DNA of 25,442 bases from contig DASXHZ010000030.1 of assembly GCA_036488085.1 (NCBI GenBank), positions 1-25,442 of the forward strand, written 5' to 3'. Below the pieces are notes generated by a model. The model ran no database searches, was not told where the DNA came from, and saw only the letters and a program-made list of their open reading frames with translations. Source of the DNA: DASXHZ01 sp036488085. GTDB lineage: Bacteria > Acidobacteriota > Thermoanaerobaculia > Gp7-AA8. Shown here piece after piece: positions 16,407 to 24,900 of this stretch. The position numbers were made by a program, and so were the translations under genes. How positions within the stretch are numbered: the first letter of the stretch is position 1; the number at the start of each line of letters is the position of its first letter.

Positions 16407-17153
16407 TCATCGCTCCGGACAGAAAGACGAGAAACCGCTGGCGTGTTCGCGTCGCTCGATCGGCGAGACCAAGGGGAGAATCCCCATTTTCACGAGCTGC
16501 GGCGTGAACTCGTACCGGATGCGGACGGACGCTGCCGGCTCGGGTTCGAGCTCGATGTTGACGCTTTCCACCTCGTGCCGGTCGCGCCGCCCCATTCCCG
16601 TGGCGGCGTAGTCGTCGGAGAGTGCGTCTCGCTCCTGCGCCTTTGCCGATGGCGCGGCGCCGTTCATGCCGCCTTCGGACTTCGGCTCGGAGCTCATCGG
16701 CGCGTACTCGCGGATCGGCGGCCGGCGTTCGCGATAGAACACGGCCTCGATGACGCCGAGGTTGTCGGTTTGTCCGAGGCGCGCGCCGTAGGAGCGTCGC
16801 TCGCCGGTGAAGAAGAAGTTGCGCGCATTCTGTTGGTCGACCTGCCATCCGGAGATCACGGTCGACTCGTAGGGCGCGAGCACCCACTTCGCGGCGCTGT
16901 GGGCGTCGGTGTGGCGTGCGTCGATCGTGTTGAGGCCGTCGACGGAGAGCGCCACGGCGACGCGGTACGGCGTCGGGTTCGTCACGCGCAAGGCATAGTT
17001 CTGTCCGCGAATCGCCTCGACGTACACGCTGCCGTTGTGCCGGTACTCCGGCCGGGGTGATTCGTCGACCAGCACGGCGAGCCCGAAGCCGTTCGCCGAT
17101 CCAAAGGCTGTGGTCGCCGTGAGAAGTGCCGTCAAGATGAGCGTTGCTCGCAT
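16407..17153 (-). CDS. Secreted conserved protein of unknown function
   Basis: A 248-aa protein. The start chosen is ATG 17151-17153, which gives a signal peptide (MRATLILTALLTATTAFGSA) with AAAGGG upstream; the longer open frame adds a non-hydrophobic leader. The mature part (about 25-170) is beta-rich and has the character of a conserved family (VDGLNTIDARHT, WVLAPYESTVISGWQV, FFFTGERRSYGARLGQTDNLGVIEAVFYRER). A charged, low-complexity stretch (about 170-205) and a short C-terminal part follow. I cannot name a function. It is divergent from the GT25 gene (109 bp between starts), which may share a control region, and convergent with the gene at 15761. Confidence 0.7.
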   Translation of the reverse strand: MRATLILTALLTATTAFGSANGFGLAVLVDESPRPEYRHNGSVYVEAIRGQNYALRVTNPTPYRVAVALSVDGLNTIDARHTDAHSAAKWVLAPYESTVISGWQVDQQNARNFFFTGERRSYGARLGQTDNLGVIEAVFYRERRPPIREYAPMSSEPKSEGGMNGAAPSAKAQERDALSDDYAATGMGRRDRHEVESVNIELEPEPAASVRIRYEFTPQLVKMGILPLVSPIERREHASGFSSFCPER

Positions 17154-17262
17154 TGGATTTCCCTTTCGTGTCGTTGGACACCGTGGGTCGGGAAAAGAAA
17201 CCGATCGCACGCCGCGTTTTTCGGGAAAGTCCGTAAACTACTCCCGCGCGCGGAGAGCAGAG

Positions 17263-17964
17263 ATGAAGGCCTTCGTTTTGAACCTGAAGAGGCGAAAAGA
17301 CAGGAAGGACCACGTCAAGGCGCAGCTCCCCGAGTATTTCGAAACGTACTTCACCAGCGACTGGGATGGCCCAATGGATGGGAAGTCCCTGACGGCCGAA
17401 ATGCTCGAGGAGCACGGGTTCTCTCTTTTTCCGTGGGAGCTGAAATCCAAAAATCGTTGGTGGAATCGTCCGATGAGTAAGGGGGAAATCGGGTGCTCCA
17501 TCAGCCACTGGCTCTGTTGGAAAAAAGCCGCGACCTTCGACGATCCGCATTATGTGTTCTTGGAAGACGATGTTCGTCTCAGCCCAACGTTCGGTGACGA
17601 TCTTCCCGGAGTCGTGGCGCGGCTGTCAGCCTTCGATCAAGCGTGGGATCTGCTGTTTCTCGGCCGTTGCCCACAAGAGACAGACGAAGAGCGTATCGGC
17701 GAGTTCATCAAGCCGGGTTTCAGTTACGGAACTCACGCGTACATGCTGAGTCGTGCCGGCGTCGACAAACTGCTCGCGACCCGATTCCCCAGCGATCTGA
17801 TTCCTGCCGATGAGCTGCTGCCGGCCATGTATGGTGATCATCCTCGGGCAGACGTGCGCGCTCGTTATCCGAAGAGTCTGCGGGCTTACTCCGTCGCTCC
17901 GCTTCTGTGCTTTGTCGAACACCAGCTCGGGAGCGACATTATGGACAGCGGTTCGGTGCCGTGA
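17263..17964 (+). CDS. GT25 glycosyltransferase, collagen-galactosyltransferase-like
   Basis: A 233-aa glycosyltransferase family 25 protein. Visible family motifs are FVLNLKRRKDRK (4-15), KGEIGCSISHWLCWKK (73-88), VFLEDDVRLSP (98-108, the acidic nucleotide-sugar/metal motif), GTHAYMLSRAGVDKLL (156-171) and PADELLPAMYGDHP (181-194), then RAYSVAPLLCFVEHQLGSDI. The last two resemble animal procollagen galactosyltransferases (DEFLP, then the AFS-PLL stretch and a terminal SD) more than the common LPS galactosyltransferases. This suggests a protein or peptide acceptor, though an LPS acceptor cannot be excluded. Start ATG 17263 has GGAGAG five bases upstream. It has no signal peptide, so it is cytoplasmic. 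It overlaps the JmjC-like gene tail to tail by 26 bp. Confidence 0.88.
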   Translation: MKAFVLNLKRRKDRKDHVKAQLPEYFETYFTSDWDGPMDGKSLTAEMLEEHGFSLFPWELKSKNRWWNRPMSKGEIGCSISHWLCWKKAATFDDPHYVFLEDDVRLSPTFGDDLPGVVARLSAFDQAWDLLFLGRCPQETDEERIGEFIKPGFSYGTHAYMLSRAGVDKLLATRFPSDLIPADELLPAMYGDHPRADVRARYPKSLRAYSVAPLLCFVEHQLGSDIMDSGSVP

Positions 17965-18706
17965 GAGCGCGGCTAACGGCCGGAACGTGCTCGGCAAGGA
18001 GCGTCAATATCCGGCGGTCCGATTCGTCTTCGGCGCACAGATAATGACCATTTGTTTCATTGATGAAGTTCTCCGTGAGCGCCAGGGTGCAAGTCTCGTT
18101 TCTCACTTGATGCCACCAATTGGACGGCGTGTAGATGATGTCTCCCGGTCTCTGCACGCAGGACCACCCTTCTCCCTCGGCGAACAGCGGAGGCTCGTCC
18201 GAGGGAGGATAGAATCGCCACGCTTTCTCGCCGGCGAAAAGGACGTTCCAGGCAGACGTTCCCAGAAAGTCGCGGTGCATCGCGGAGCCTGAACGGGGAG
18301 GCCCCATGTAGATCCACTTCCATGTCGGCCGGATTTCGCCCGGCAGAAGGTCGGTCCAGCAAGGGAAGTGGGGTGGTCTGCGATACTGTGCGTCCAACTC
18401 CGGAAAGGTGGGTGAGAAACACCACCGGCTCAGATAGTCGGGGATCTCATCCGGCGTTTTTTCCATGTACTCCAGGTAGGAGCCGAGCTGCATGATTCGA
18501 GGCTTGGTCTTTCGCTCGCCGGCATAGACCGTGACCTCGTGGCCGCCATAGTTTTGTTTGAAGAAATCGAACGTCCAAAGATTTCGCGCGGGCCACTCTT
18601 CGGCGAGGCCCTCCAGCAAGACCGGAACGCCGGGTATGGCATACCGGGCCCGGAACTCCTCCACGGAGATGTTCGTGCGACGTTCGACGGCTTCTAGTCG
18701 AGACAT
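17939..18706 (-). CDS. JmjC/cupin-8-like Fe(II)/2-oxoglutarate hydroxylase
   Basis: A 255-aa JmjC-like (cupin_8) oxygenase. The N-terminal part (IPGVPVLLEGLAEEWPARNLW, about 24-44) is the usual lead-in of this family. The iron ligands are H144 and D146 (SAMHRDFLGTSAW) and H199 (IIYTPSNWWHQV); K161 (FAGEKAWRFYPP) is the expected 2-oxoglutarate contact. Related enzymes hydroxylate lysine, asparagine, histidine or arginine side chains of proteins (JMJD6, FIH, JMJD4/7, YcfD). The start is ATG 18704-18706; the frame is open far upstream, but that is antisense of the acyltransferase. The ribosome-binding site is weak. It ends inside the 3' end of the GT25 gene (26 bp overlap), which hints at a functional pair acting on one acceptor: hydroxylation followed by glycosylation. 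That pairing is inference. Confidence 0.87.
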   Translation of the reverse strand: MSRLEAVERRTNISVEEFRARYAIPGVPVLLEGLAEEWPARNLWTFDFFKQNYGGHEVTVYAGERKTKPRIMQLGSYLEYMEKTPDEIPDYLSRWCFSPTFPELDAQYRRPPHFPCWTDLLPGEIRPTWKWIYMGPPRSGSAMHRDFLGTSAWNVLFAGEKAWRFYPPSDEPPLFAEGEGWSCVQRPGDIIYTPSNWWHQVRNETCTLALTENFINETNGHYLCAEDESDRRILTLLAEHVPAVSRALTAPNRCP

Positions 18707-18798
18707 GGACTTGCCGGTTGCTGGTCTGCGGTGAGGCGCGCGTGAATGACGCGGCCACGAACACCTCTCGTCATTTTGTCTCGCCAAGTTGCGCGAAA

Positions 18799-19797
18799 TC
18801 AAGGCGTTTCCAAGGCCTTTCGTCGCAGTTGGGGTTCCGGCAACCGGCCGAACCCCGATGTCAGCGAGCGCAGTGCCGTGCTCGCGCCCCAGCTCAGGAG
18901 CGTTGCGGTCGTGAAGACGATGGCGGCCTTCGCGATCCCCGGCATGTTCACGTTCAACATTGCGAGTTGGGACCAACTCACACAGGCATAGTGGCAGAGG
19001 TAGATCCCATATGCGCTGGAGCCGAGACTGTCCGCGATGCGGTTTCCCTTTCGCGCGAAACGTACGAAAACCGCGATCGTGGCCAGCGACGCGGAAGCGC
19101 ACGTCAGGACGAACGCGAAGTTGCCGATCGCTCTCAGCGACTGGCTTGGTCCGCCTTTCGGAATCGTGGCGATGATCGTCACGAACATCACGATCGCGAA
19201 GACGAAGGCAATCATCGACGCACCGATCCATAGAGGCCAGCGGCGCGCGAGCTTGCCGTCGCGATCCAAAATGCCTTTGTCCAATCCTGACGCATCGAGA
19301 CCGGCGCCAACGAAGAAGTACAGTGCGTAAAGGAGCACTCGGCTGATCTGCACGAAGAACGGCCCGAAGCTCACCCACCGTGTCGGATCGAACGCGGCGG
19401 CCATCGGCAGATAGACGAGCGATGACGCCACTAGCAGCGCGCCGAAGAATTTGATCGGCGTCGTCGAGGAACGTTGTGTGATGCGCCCGAGGAGGTCGCC
19501 CCATCGCGGCGCGAGCTTGTACAACGCCGCCGCGAGACATCCGAATGCGAGTAGGACCCAAAGAAACCATGCCGGTCCTGCCGGCCAATTGCCGAGACCC
19601 AGCCACTCGTGCCAAAAGCCGTCGTGGGTGTGGGACTGCAGGTAGGCGGGGTAGTACGCCAGCGGCGCAAGCGCGCCGGCGCACACGAGAAAGGGGAGTC
19701 CGAGTCGCCAGATGCGATCGCGCAGGAACGCGCCCGCACCCTTGCGAACGAGGCTCGGCCACGCGAACAGTCCCGAGACCAGGAACATCAGCGACAT
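18799..19797 (-). CDS. Acyltransferase-3 family membrane protein, probably 5'-truncated
   Basis: A polytopic acyltransferase-3 protein (O-acyltransferases of sugars or glycans) with about nine hydrophobic segments; the visible ATG gives 332 aa. The reading frame is clearly family-like even before this ATG: VDAHRTAGLELIVGFNDTFF precedes MSLMFLVSGLFAWPSLVRKG. Yet upstream there is no ATG, GTG or TTG before the stop at 20011-20013. The first membrane helix, which in this family carries the R/H-containing active-site motif, is not found in any minus-strand frame. So the 5' end appears lost, with a junction near 19885-19900 beside the start of the TPM gene, and the product is probably inactive. 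It lies 92 bp upstream of the JmjC-like gene on the same strand. Confidence 0.75.
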   Translation of the reverse strand: MSLMFLVSGLFAWPSLVRKGAGAFLRDRIWRLGLPFLVCAGALAPLAYYPAYLQSHTHDGFWHEWLGLGNWPAGPAWFLWVLLAFGCLAAALYKLAPRWGDLLGRITQRSSTTPIKFFGALLVASSLVYLPMAAAFDPTRWVSFGPFFVQISRVLLYALYFFVGAGLDASGLDKGILDRDGKLARRWPLWIGASMIAFVFAIVMFVTIIATIPKGGPSQSLRAIGNFAFVLTCASASLATIAVFVRFARKGNRIADSLGSSAYGIYLCHYACVSWSQLAMLNVNMPGIAKAAIVFTTATLLSWGASTALRSLTSGFGRLPEPQLRRKALETP

Positions 19798-19886
19798 GAA
19801 GAACGTGTCGTTGAAGCCGACGATCAGCTCGAGCCCCGCGGTGCGATGCGCATCGACGATCGGGAACGCCGGCCAGATCCGCGGCT

Positions 19887-21284
19887 GTGCAGCATCGTCA
19901 CCCTTTGTGCGTATGCTGTTGTCATCTGACCACCGCAGACCATGTTCGTTTCCGCCTTCATTCGCGGAAGACGCTCTTTTGGGTGGCGTGGGCCGCGTAT
20001 GTCCTCGGACTCAACTTCGGTGGCTTCGTCTTGAGGACGGCGATCGCCTGGAACAAAGCATTCCCGAATATGAGCGAAAAGTCGCTCATCGCCTCCGTCT
20101 TCTTCGTGCTCGGGGTCTTCACGAACGTCGTCTTCTGCTTCACGTCCGTGGCTCGCGCGACGCACCTGCCGGCGACGTCGTGGAAAGTTCTGATGGCCGG
20201 CTCACTGGTGATCAACCTCACGCTTCTGATCTTCTTCCCCGTCTTCGCACAAAACGCGGGGTATTGGTTCTGGTTGATCGCATTCGCGCTGGCGACGTGG
20301 GCTCTGATCTTCCTGCCCGCCGAGGAGCCGATCATCGAAGGCGGCGTTCCGGCCATCTTGTGGGTCTGGGTGGGCTGCACGGTGTTCTGGCTGATGGTGA
20401 TGGTCATTGGTTACTACCGGCCGGGGACCAAGGCGCCATCGGTTGCCGACACGCTGAAGCCCGCGGCGCTGACCAGTTACGTCACGGACCCGGGGCGTCT
20501 TCTTCCGGCCGGCCAGCAGGAAGCGTGGACCAGTAAGCTGCAGAACTTCGAGCACCAGACATCAGATCAGGTTGCGGTCGCGATCTATCTGCGCTGTCCG
20601 TCGCCATCGATCGAGGACTTCACCGTCCGCGTGGCGGAGGCGTCGGGGTTCGGACAGAGAGGTGTGGACAACGGAGTGGTGCTCTTCGTTTTCGTGGCGG
20701 AACGCACGGCCCGCATCGAGGTCGGTTATGGACTCGAGGGGGCGCTGCCCGACGGCTTGGCGCATCGCATTCTCGCGGTGCAGGAGCCTCGCTTCGCGCG
20801 CGGTGAGTATCAGGACGGAATCGACGGCACGCTGTCGGCGGTCTTGCAGGCGATCTCGGGCGAGTACAGCGATACGGACCGTCGATCGGATCTTCGGCGA
20901 TACATCGCGCATCTCTATCCGCAGCTCAAGGTCGCCATCGTCAAGTGCGCCCGCAGGGCGTGGCCGTTGATACGCGACTCACCGCTTCAAGCGCGCCTCG
21001 GCATCTCCTTCTTCGGCAGTCTGCTCGGCCTGGGTGTGGCGGATGGAGTCGCAAACGCGGCGCGCATTCTCTGGGACGCAATCCTCGGCGTCTCGAACCT
21101 CATTCGCCGGCGCCGCTTCCGGACCGGCATGGCTCCCTTCCAGCTCGGGTCGATCGGCGACACGGTGAAACTCGTGGTGATCCTCGCCGTCGTCGCCGGC
21201 GGTTTTGTGATCGTCGCCGGCCAAGGTTCGTTCGGCGGCGCCGGCGCGATGATCCGGTGGCCGGCGGTGGCGGCCTCGCACTGA
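19887..21284 (+). CDS. TPM-domain membrane protein (YgcG-like)
   Basis: Up to 465 aa. The N-terminal part has four hydrophobic segments (about 30-50, 66-86, 102-120, 125-175). A TPM domain follows at about 199-325 (VTDPGRLLPAGQQEAWTSKL, GVDNGVVLFVFVAERTARIE, VGYGLEGALPDGLAHRIL, FARGEYQDGIDGTLSAVL). The C-terminal part is basic and helical with a last membrane segment near 437-452. TPM proteins are membrane-associated; relatives include YgcG and plant TLP18.3/Psb32 with phosphatase or photosystem-repair roles, but the bacterial function is mostly unknown. The start is unsure: GTG 19887, TTG 19905 and GTG 19983 are all in frame and none has a good ribosome-binding site. The last removes the cysteine-rich leader but cuts into the first membrane helix. 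The 5' end abuts the broken acyltransferase. Confidence 0.78.
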   Translation: MQHRHPLCVCCCHLTTADHVRFRLHSRKTLFWVAWAAYVLGLNFGGFVLRTAIAWNKAFPNMSEKSLIASVFFVLGVFTNVVFCFTSVARATHLPATSWKVLMAGSLVINLTLLIFFPVFAQNAGYWFWLIAFALATWALIFLPAEEPIIEGGVPAILWVWVGCTVFWLMVMVIGYYRPGTKAPSVADTLKPAALTSYVTDPGRLLPAGQQEAWTSKLQNFEHQTSDQVAVAIYLRCPSPSIEDFTVRVAEASGFGQRGVDNGVVLFVFVAERTARIEVGYGLEGALPDGLAHRILAVQEPRFARGEYQDGIDGTLSAVLQAISGEYSDTDRRSDLRRYIAHLYPQLKVAIVKCARRAWPLIRDSPLQARLGISFFGSLLGLGVADGVANAARILWDAILGVSNLIRRRRFRTGMAPFQLGSIGDTVKLVVILAVVAGGFVIVAGQGSFGGAGAMIRWPAVAASH

Positions 21285-21644
21285 TTCGTAGCGGGTTCTG
21301 CTCGCGTCCCTGGTCGCGCGCGATGGTGTCTTCGTAGATCCGGATGAGCTGCCTTCTCGTGTAAAGATTCTTCGAGACTACTTTCGCTTCCCCGCTTCCC
21401 AGGCGGTCGGCGGCGCGACGCCGAGGAAGGACGAACCCATGAGTAAGCCGCTGAGTCACATCGCGGGCCAGAGGCGGCTAACGCCAGTATTGTCGATGGC
21501 GCTGCATCGAAGATGAGGCGTTCCTCCGACGGAGTCCATCGCTCGATCGCCCGACGCTCCTGATCGGTAGTTCCCCGGCTTTGCTTCTACTGTGAAGCGT
21601 TCTCCCGCGTGAACTCCCGACCCCGGAAATCTCGCAAAACACGA
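21285..21644. other. Gene-free region, possible decayed coding sequence
   Basis: About 360 bp without a supportable gene. On the minus strand, fragments such as ERRAIERWTPSEERLIF (about 21490-21560) and EAKVVSKNLYTRRQLIRIYE (about 21335-21395) read like protein but lie in different frames and match nothing I can name. They may be a degraded gene. No promoter or RNA gene is evident. Confidence 0.35.
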
Positions 21645-21672
21645 ACGCCGCGAGCCGTGAAACTCGCGGCGT
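21645..21672 (-). terminator. Rho-independent-type terminator behind the tRNA fragment
   Basis: A perfect 10-bp stem, ACGCCGCGAG (21645-21654) with its exact reverse complement (21663-21672), and an 8-base loop. Read on the minus strand it follows the tRNA 3' end by 17 bases and is followed by TGTTTTG. It looks like the native terminator of the tRNA locus. This places the original chromosome on the lower-coordinate side. Confidence 0.7.
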
Positions 21673-21689
21673 CTGAAGGGGTTACGTCT

Positions 21690-21738
21690 TGGTAGGCGCT
21701 AGCGGACTCGAACCGCTGCCCCCCCACCGTGTGAAGGA
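21690..21738 (-). tRNA. tRNA-Val(CAC) 3'-half fragment, candidate attachment site
   Basis: On the minus strand this reads as the 3' half of a tRNA, from within the anticodon stem to the encoded CCA. The anticodon loop is TTCACAC (anticodon CAC, valine), followed by GGTGG, a G-rich variable region, a perfect T-stem AGCGG/CCGCT around the loop TTCGAGT, then AGCGCCT-ACCA. The 5' half is absent: neither the AGGCGCT acceptor strand nor a D-arm occurs upstream, and pairing of the anticodon stem stops after two base pairs. The variable region is one base longer than usual. Such anticodon-loop-to-3'-end copies are the typical duplicated att site left when an island integrates into a tRNA gene. By geometry, the island should lie at higher coordinates, with the restored tRNA gene beyond the window. 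Confidence 0.8.
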
Positions 21739-21914
21739 CGCGATCGCAGTCGGTGGTTGAGCATTCCTCCTCAGCAACTTCGAAATCAACATGTTCCGCG
21801 GTATTTCGAGGTCGTCCGCGGATAACCCGTTGATGGTACATCGACGGCCGCGGAAGCATCGCATGAAGAATTGATGAAGAGTTGGTCGAAGGCCTGCCGT
21901 CAAAGACCGAGCGC

Positions 21915-24900
21915 TCACGGGGCCTTCCACCAGTCTCCCGACTGGTTCTGGTTCTGCGGAGCGCCCACGTCGAAGGGAATCCGGACGCCGTTGGCCTGCA
22001 GGTATAGCGCGTACGTGCCGGCCGCAGTGTTATTCGACTGCAACAGGAACTCGCCGCCCTTGCCGTTCTTCGCAAACCAGCCGTACTGATTGCCCCGCTC
22101 GGCGGTGATGCGTTTGATGACGCCGCTCGCCAGGTCGAGCTCGAGGACCTCCTCATCTTGGTACTCGGCCGGCTGTTCCCTCCACATTTCGGAGTTGAAC
22201 ATGAGTCGGTTTCCACCGGGTGACATCGATGGCGCATACAGCAGGTGAACCTGCGTGCCGTATTGATCGAGCACGGGGATGGGTGTGCCTCCCATCGTGG
22301 GAATCTTGAACAATGCAGCCGACGCCGATGGCGTATCCGCGGCGAAGTACACCGTCTTGCCGTCGTGCGAGAAGACCGGCTCGCCCGGATTGAGACTCGC
22401 ATCACCTTCCAGGAGGGTCGTCACGGTGGGACTGGAGAACGCCGGGAACGGGAACTGAACGAGGCCGAGTCCGCGCAGGCCGGAGGCGTGAGTGAACAGG
22501 ACGACGATGCTCGCCCCATCGTCCGACCATTGGGGATAGCCGAGGTTGCGGGCGTCGAATGTCGAGGCATGAATCGAAGTGGGGACATTTGAAGGATTGG
22601 CTTCTTCCGTCACCGCCAATTCGTCATCGCTGACACCATTCCCGTCGCTGACGTCGCCGCGGATGTACGCGATGTAATTGCCGTTAGGCGGGAACCACCG
22701 GGGATGGCGTGCGCCGTAAAAATCAGTGGTGAGCTGGAGGGGCGCGGCATGCAAACCGACCTGCTGAACGAAGACCTGAGGCGGCGTCACGCGGTCCGAG
22801 ACGAATGCGACTTTACCCCCCTGCAGGCTGTGGGCCGGGTAATTCGATGTGCAGGGACATTGTCCGAGACTTCCCGCCTTGTAGACCGACGCGACATCGT
22901 AGGGGCTGAGCGCGCGCTTGAAGAGTGAGACTTCGTCGATCTCTCCCTGCCACCGGTTGCCGTCGATGTTCGTTCCGATCAGGAGCGGCGCGGTATTGGC
23001 GAGCGACTGAGCACGAACCGTCGGATCGAAGTGGAGGACCGGCACGCCGTCCACGTAGAGCACGCCACCGGCCGTGGTGTCGCGATCGACGGTCACGGCG
23101 ACGTGATGCCATTGTCCGTCGGCCGCGGAGGGCGAGCCTACCGGCGCGAACCAATTCGTGCAGGCGCTCGCGGTGTTGTCCGAAGAGCAGAACGGCGGCA
23201 AGGTAGGCCGGTCGGCCATCTGGACACCGAGTCGTCCGTCGAACAGGAAGAACGAATACCCCAACACAGGATTGCTCCGCTTGTCCACGATGGGAACCAG
23301 ACCGGCGCGCGACGTTCGCACCCAGGCGTGGATCGAGAAGTTGCCTTGGTCTACGTCGACCTCCGGATGCGTCGCGACCTGGATGTACTGCGTGCTCCCG
23401 TCGAAATGAAACGCACTGGCCACCTTGCCATTCACGAGTTGCGGATTGCCTACCCGCATTCCGGCGTTGTCGACCCCGGCGTCGTCATGCGCCACGGTGC
23501 TGCTCGCACTCTCATTGAACCTCCACCAGCCGGTCATGTCGGCCGGCGGCGGCGCGCAGGTGACGCCTTCGGTCTTATCGTTGCCGAAGTCCTGGCGCTT
23601 CAGCCACTGTCCCGCGGTGACCTGGACGCTGTATCTTCCGGAGGGCAGCGTCTGCGCCCATCCGGCGGGCAACGCCTGGTCGATCTGATATCCGCCAGCC
23701 GCCAACGCGGAGAACGTATAACGTCCGTTCGCGTCGGTGACGGAGGAAACCACGGCGCCCGCGGCTGACGTAAGGGTAACCGTCCATCCTGTCAACGGAG
23801 GCTCGCCGGCGTCGAGCGTGGCGTCGTGGTTGAGATCCTGGAACACCGTTCCGGAGATGGTGGCTGCTAGGTCGTGCTCCCACACGCCGCGGCCGAACGC
23901 GGCAACACGAACCTTGTGATTGACGTTGTTGATCGCCACGCCGCTATAGCTCGTGTTCGGCAGTGCCGTGCCGAAGGGCGTCCACCCCTGCCCGCTGGCG
24001 CGTGTCGCTTCGTTTGAGTAAAACACGCCGAAGTCGCACGCGTAATAGAGACCGCCGGTCCCGTCGGTCGTGATCGCGAGCTCGTCATCGCCGGCGGTCG
24101 CGTTCGGGAGGTTCTGCGTGAGATCCTGAAAAGTGACCTGCTTGGGGTCGGTGTAGTCGCCACGAATCACAAGATCTTTCCCAACTATGGAGTCAGGCGG
24201 ATTCGACGAGGTCGAGTTCGCCAAGTAAAGGATGTCGGGATTCGACGGATCGAACTCGATGTCGCCGACCCTTGGATACGGCGGCAGCGGGAGTTCTTCC
24301 CAGGATGCGATGACGGCCGTGGGCGCGGCGTTCGCTTGCTTCGTTCGGAAGAGATGGTCCTGCCCATCGTTGACCTCCACCAGCAGCGTGTTCCCATCGT
24401 TTGGTGGTGAGTAGGGGTATTTCAGCGTAAAAGACGGGTAGATCTTTCCGAAATCGCTGATGGGCGTAGCCGGCCAAGTGGCACCCCAGTCGGTCGTCCT
24501 GCGAATGGTCTGATTGAGCGTGGTCGTATCCTGCGCTGCGATGCGGTATTGCGTGCTGGGCGAGAGGTGATCGAAGACAGCGCCGGCCATCGTCCATGCA
24601 GGTGACGCCGGACCGTTGTCCGCGAAGCCTGATCCATAGTTGGCGGAGCGCTGCCATCGCCCCACGGGTCCGAAAATCAAGCCCCACATGTACTGCGGCG
24701 TCGTCGGTGCGATCATAGGGCGCGCACCGTCACCGCCAAGGACGTGTGTCCAGTGGGGCGACCAGGACTCGTACCACGGAGGTGCCGTTATGACAGTACC
24801 GTCGTGAAAGAGGCCGACGGCGACATATCCCGGATCGGAGCTCGAGTCGGCCATTCCCATCACTTGTGCTACGCCGAGGCCCGCGCTCCGGTCGCTCCAC

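Noticed and set aside
17263..18706. Collagen-like Gly-X-Y substrate gene near the GT25/JmjC pair
   Set aside because: I looked for Gly-X-Y repeats in the frames of the window and saw none, so any substrate is elsewhere or of another type.
18707..19762. N-terminal extension of the JmjC-like gene to a 607-aa frame
   Set aside because: The extension is antisense-like, in a different frame over the acyltransferase-3 gene, and family homology begins after the ATG at 18706.
21739..21800. Remaining 5' half of the tRNA-Val
   Set aside because: No acceptor strand AGGCGCT and no D-arm can be found; the sequence after the anticodon stem does not fold as a tRNA.
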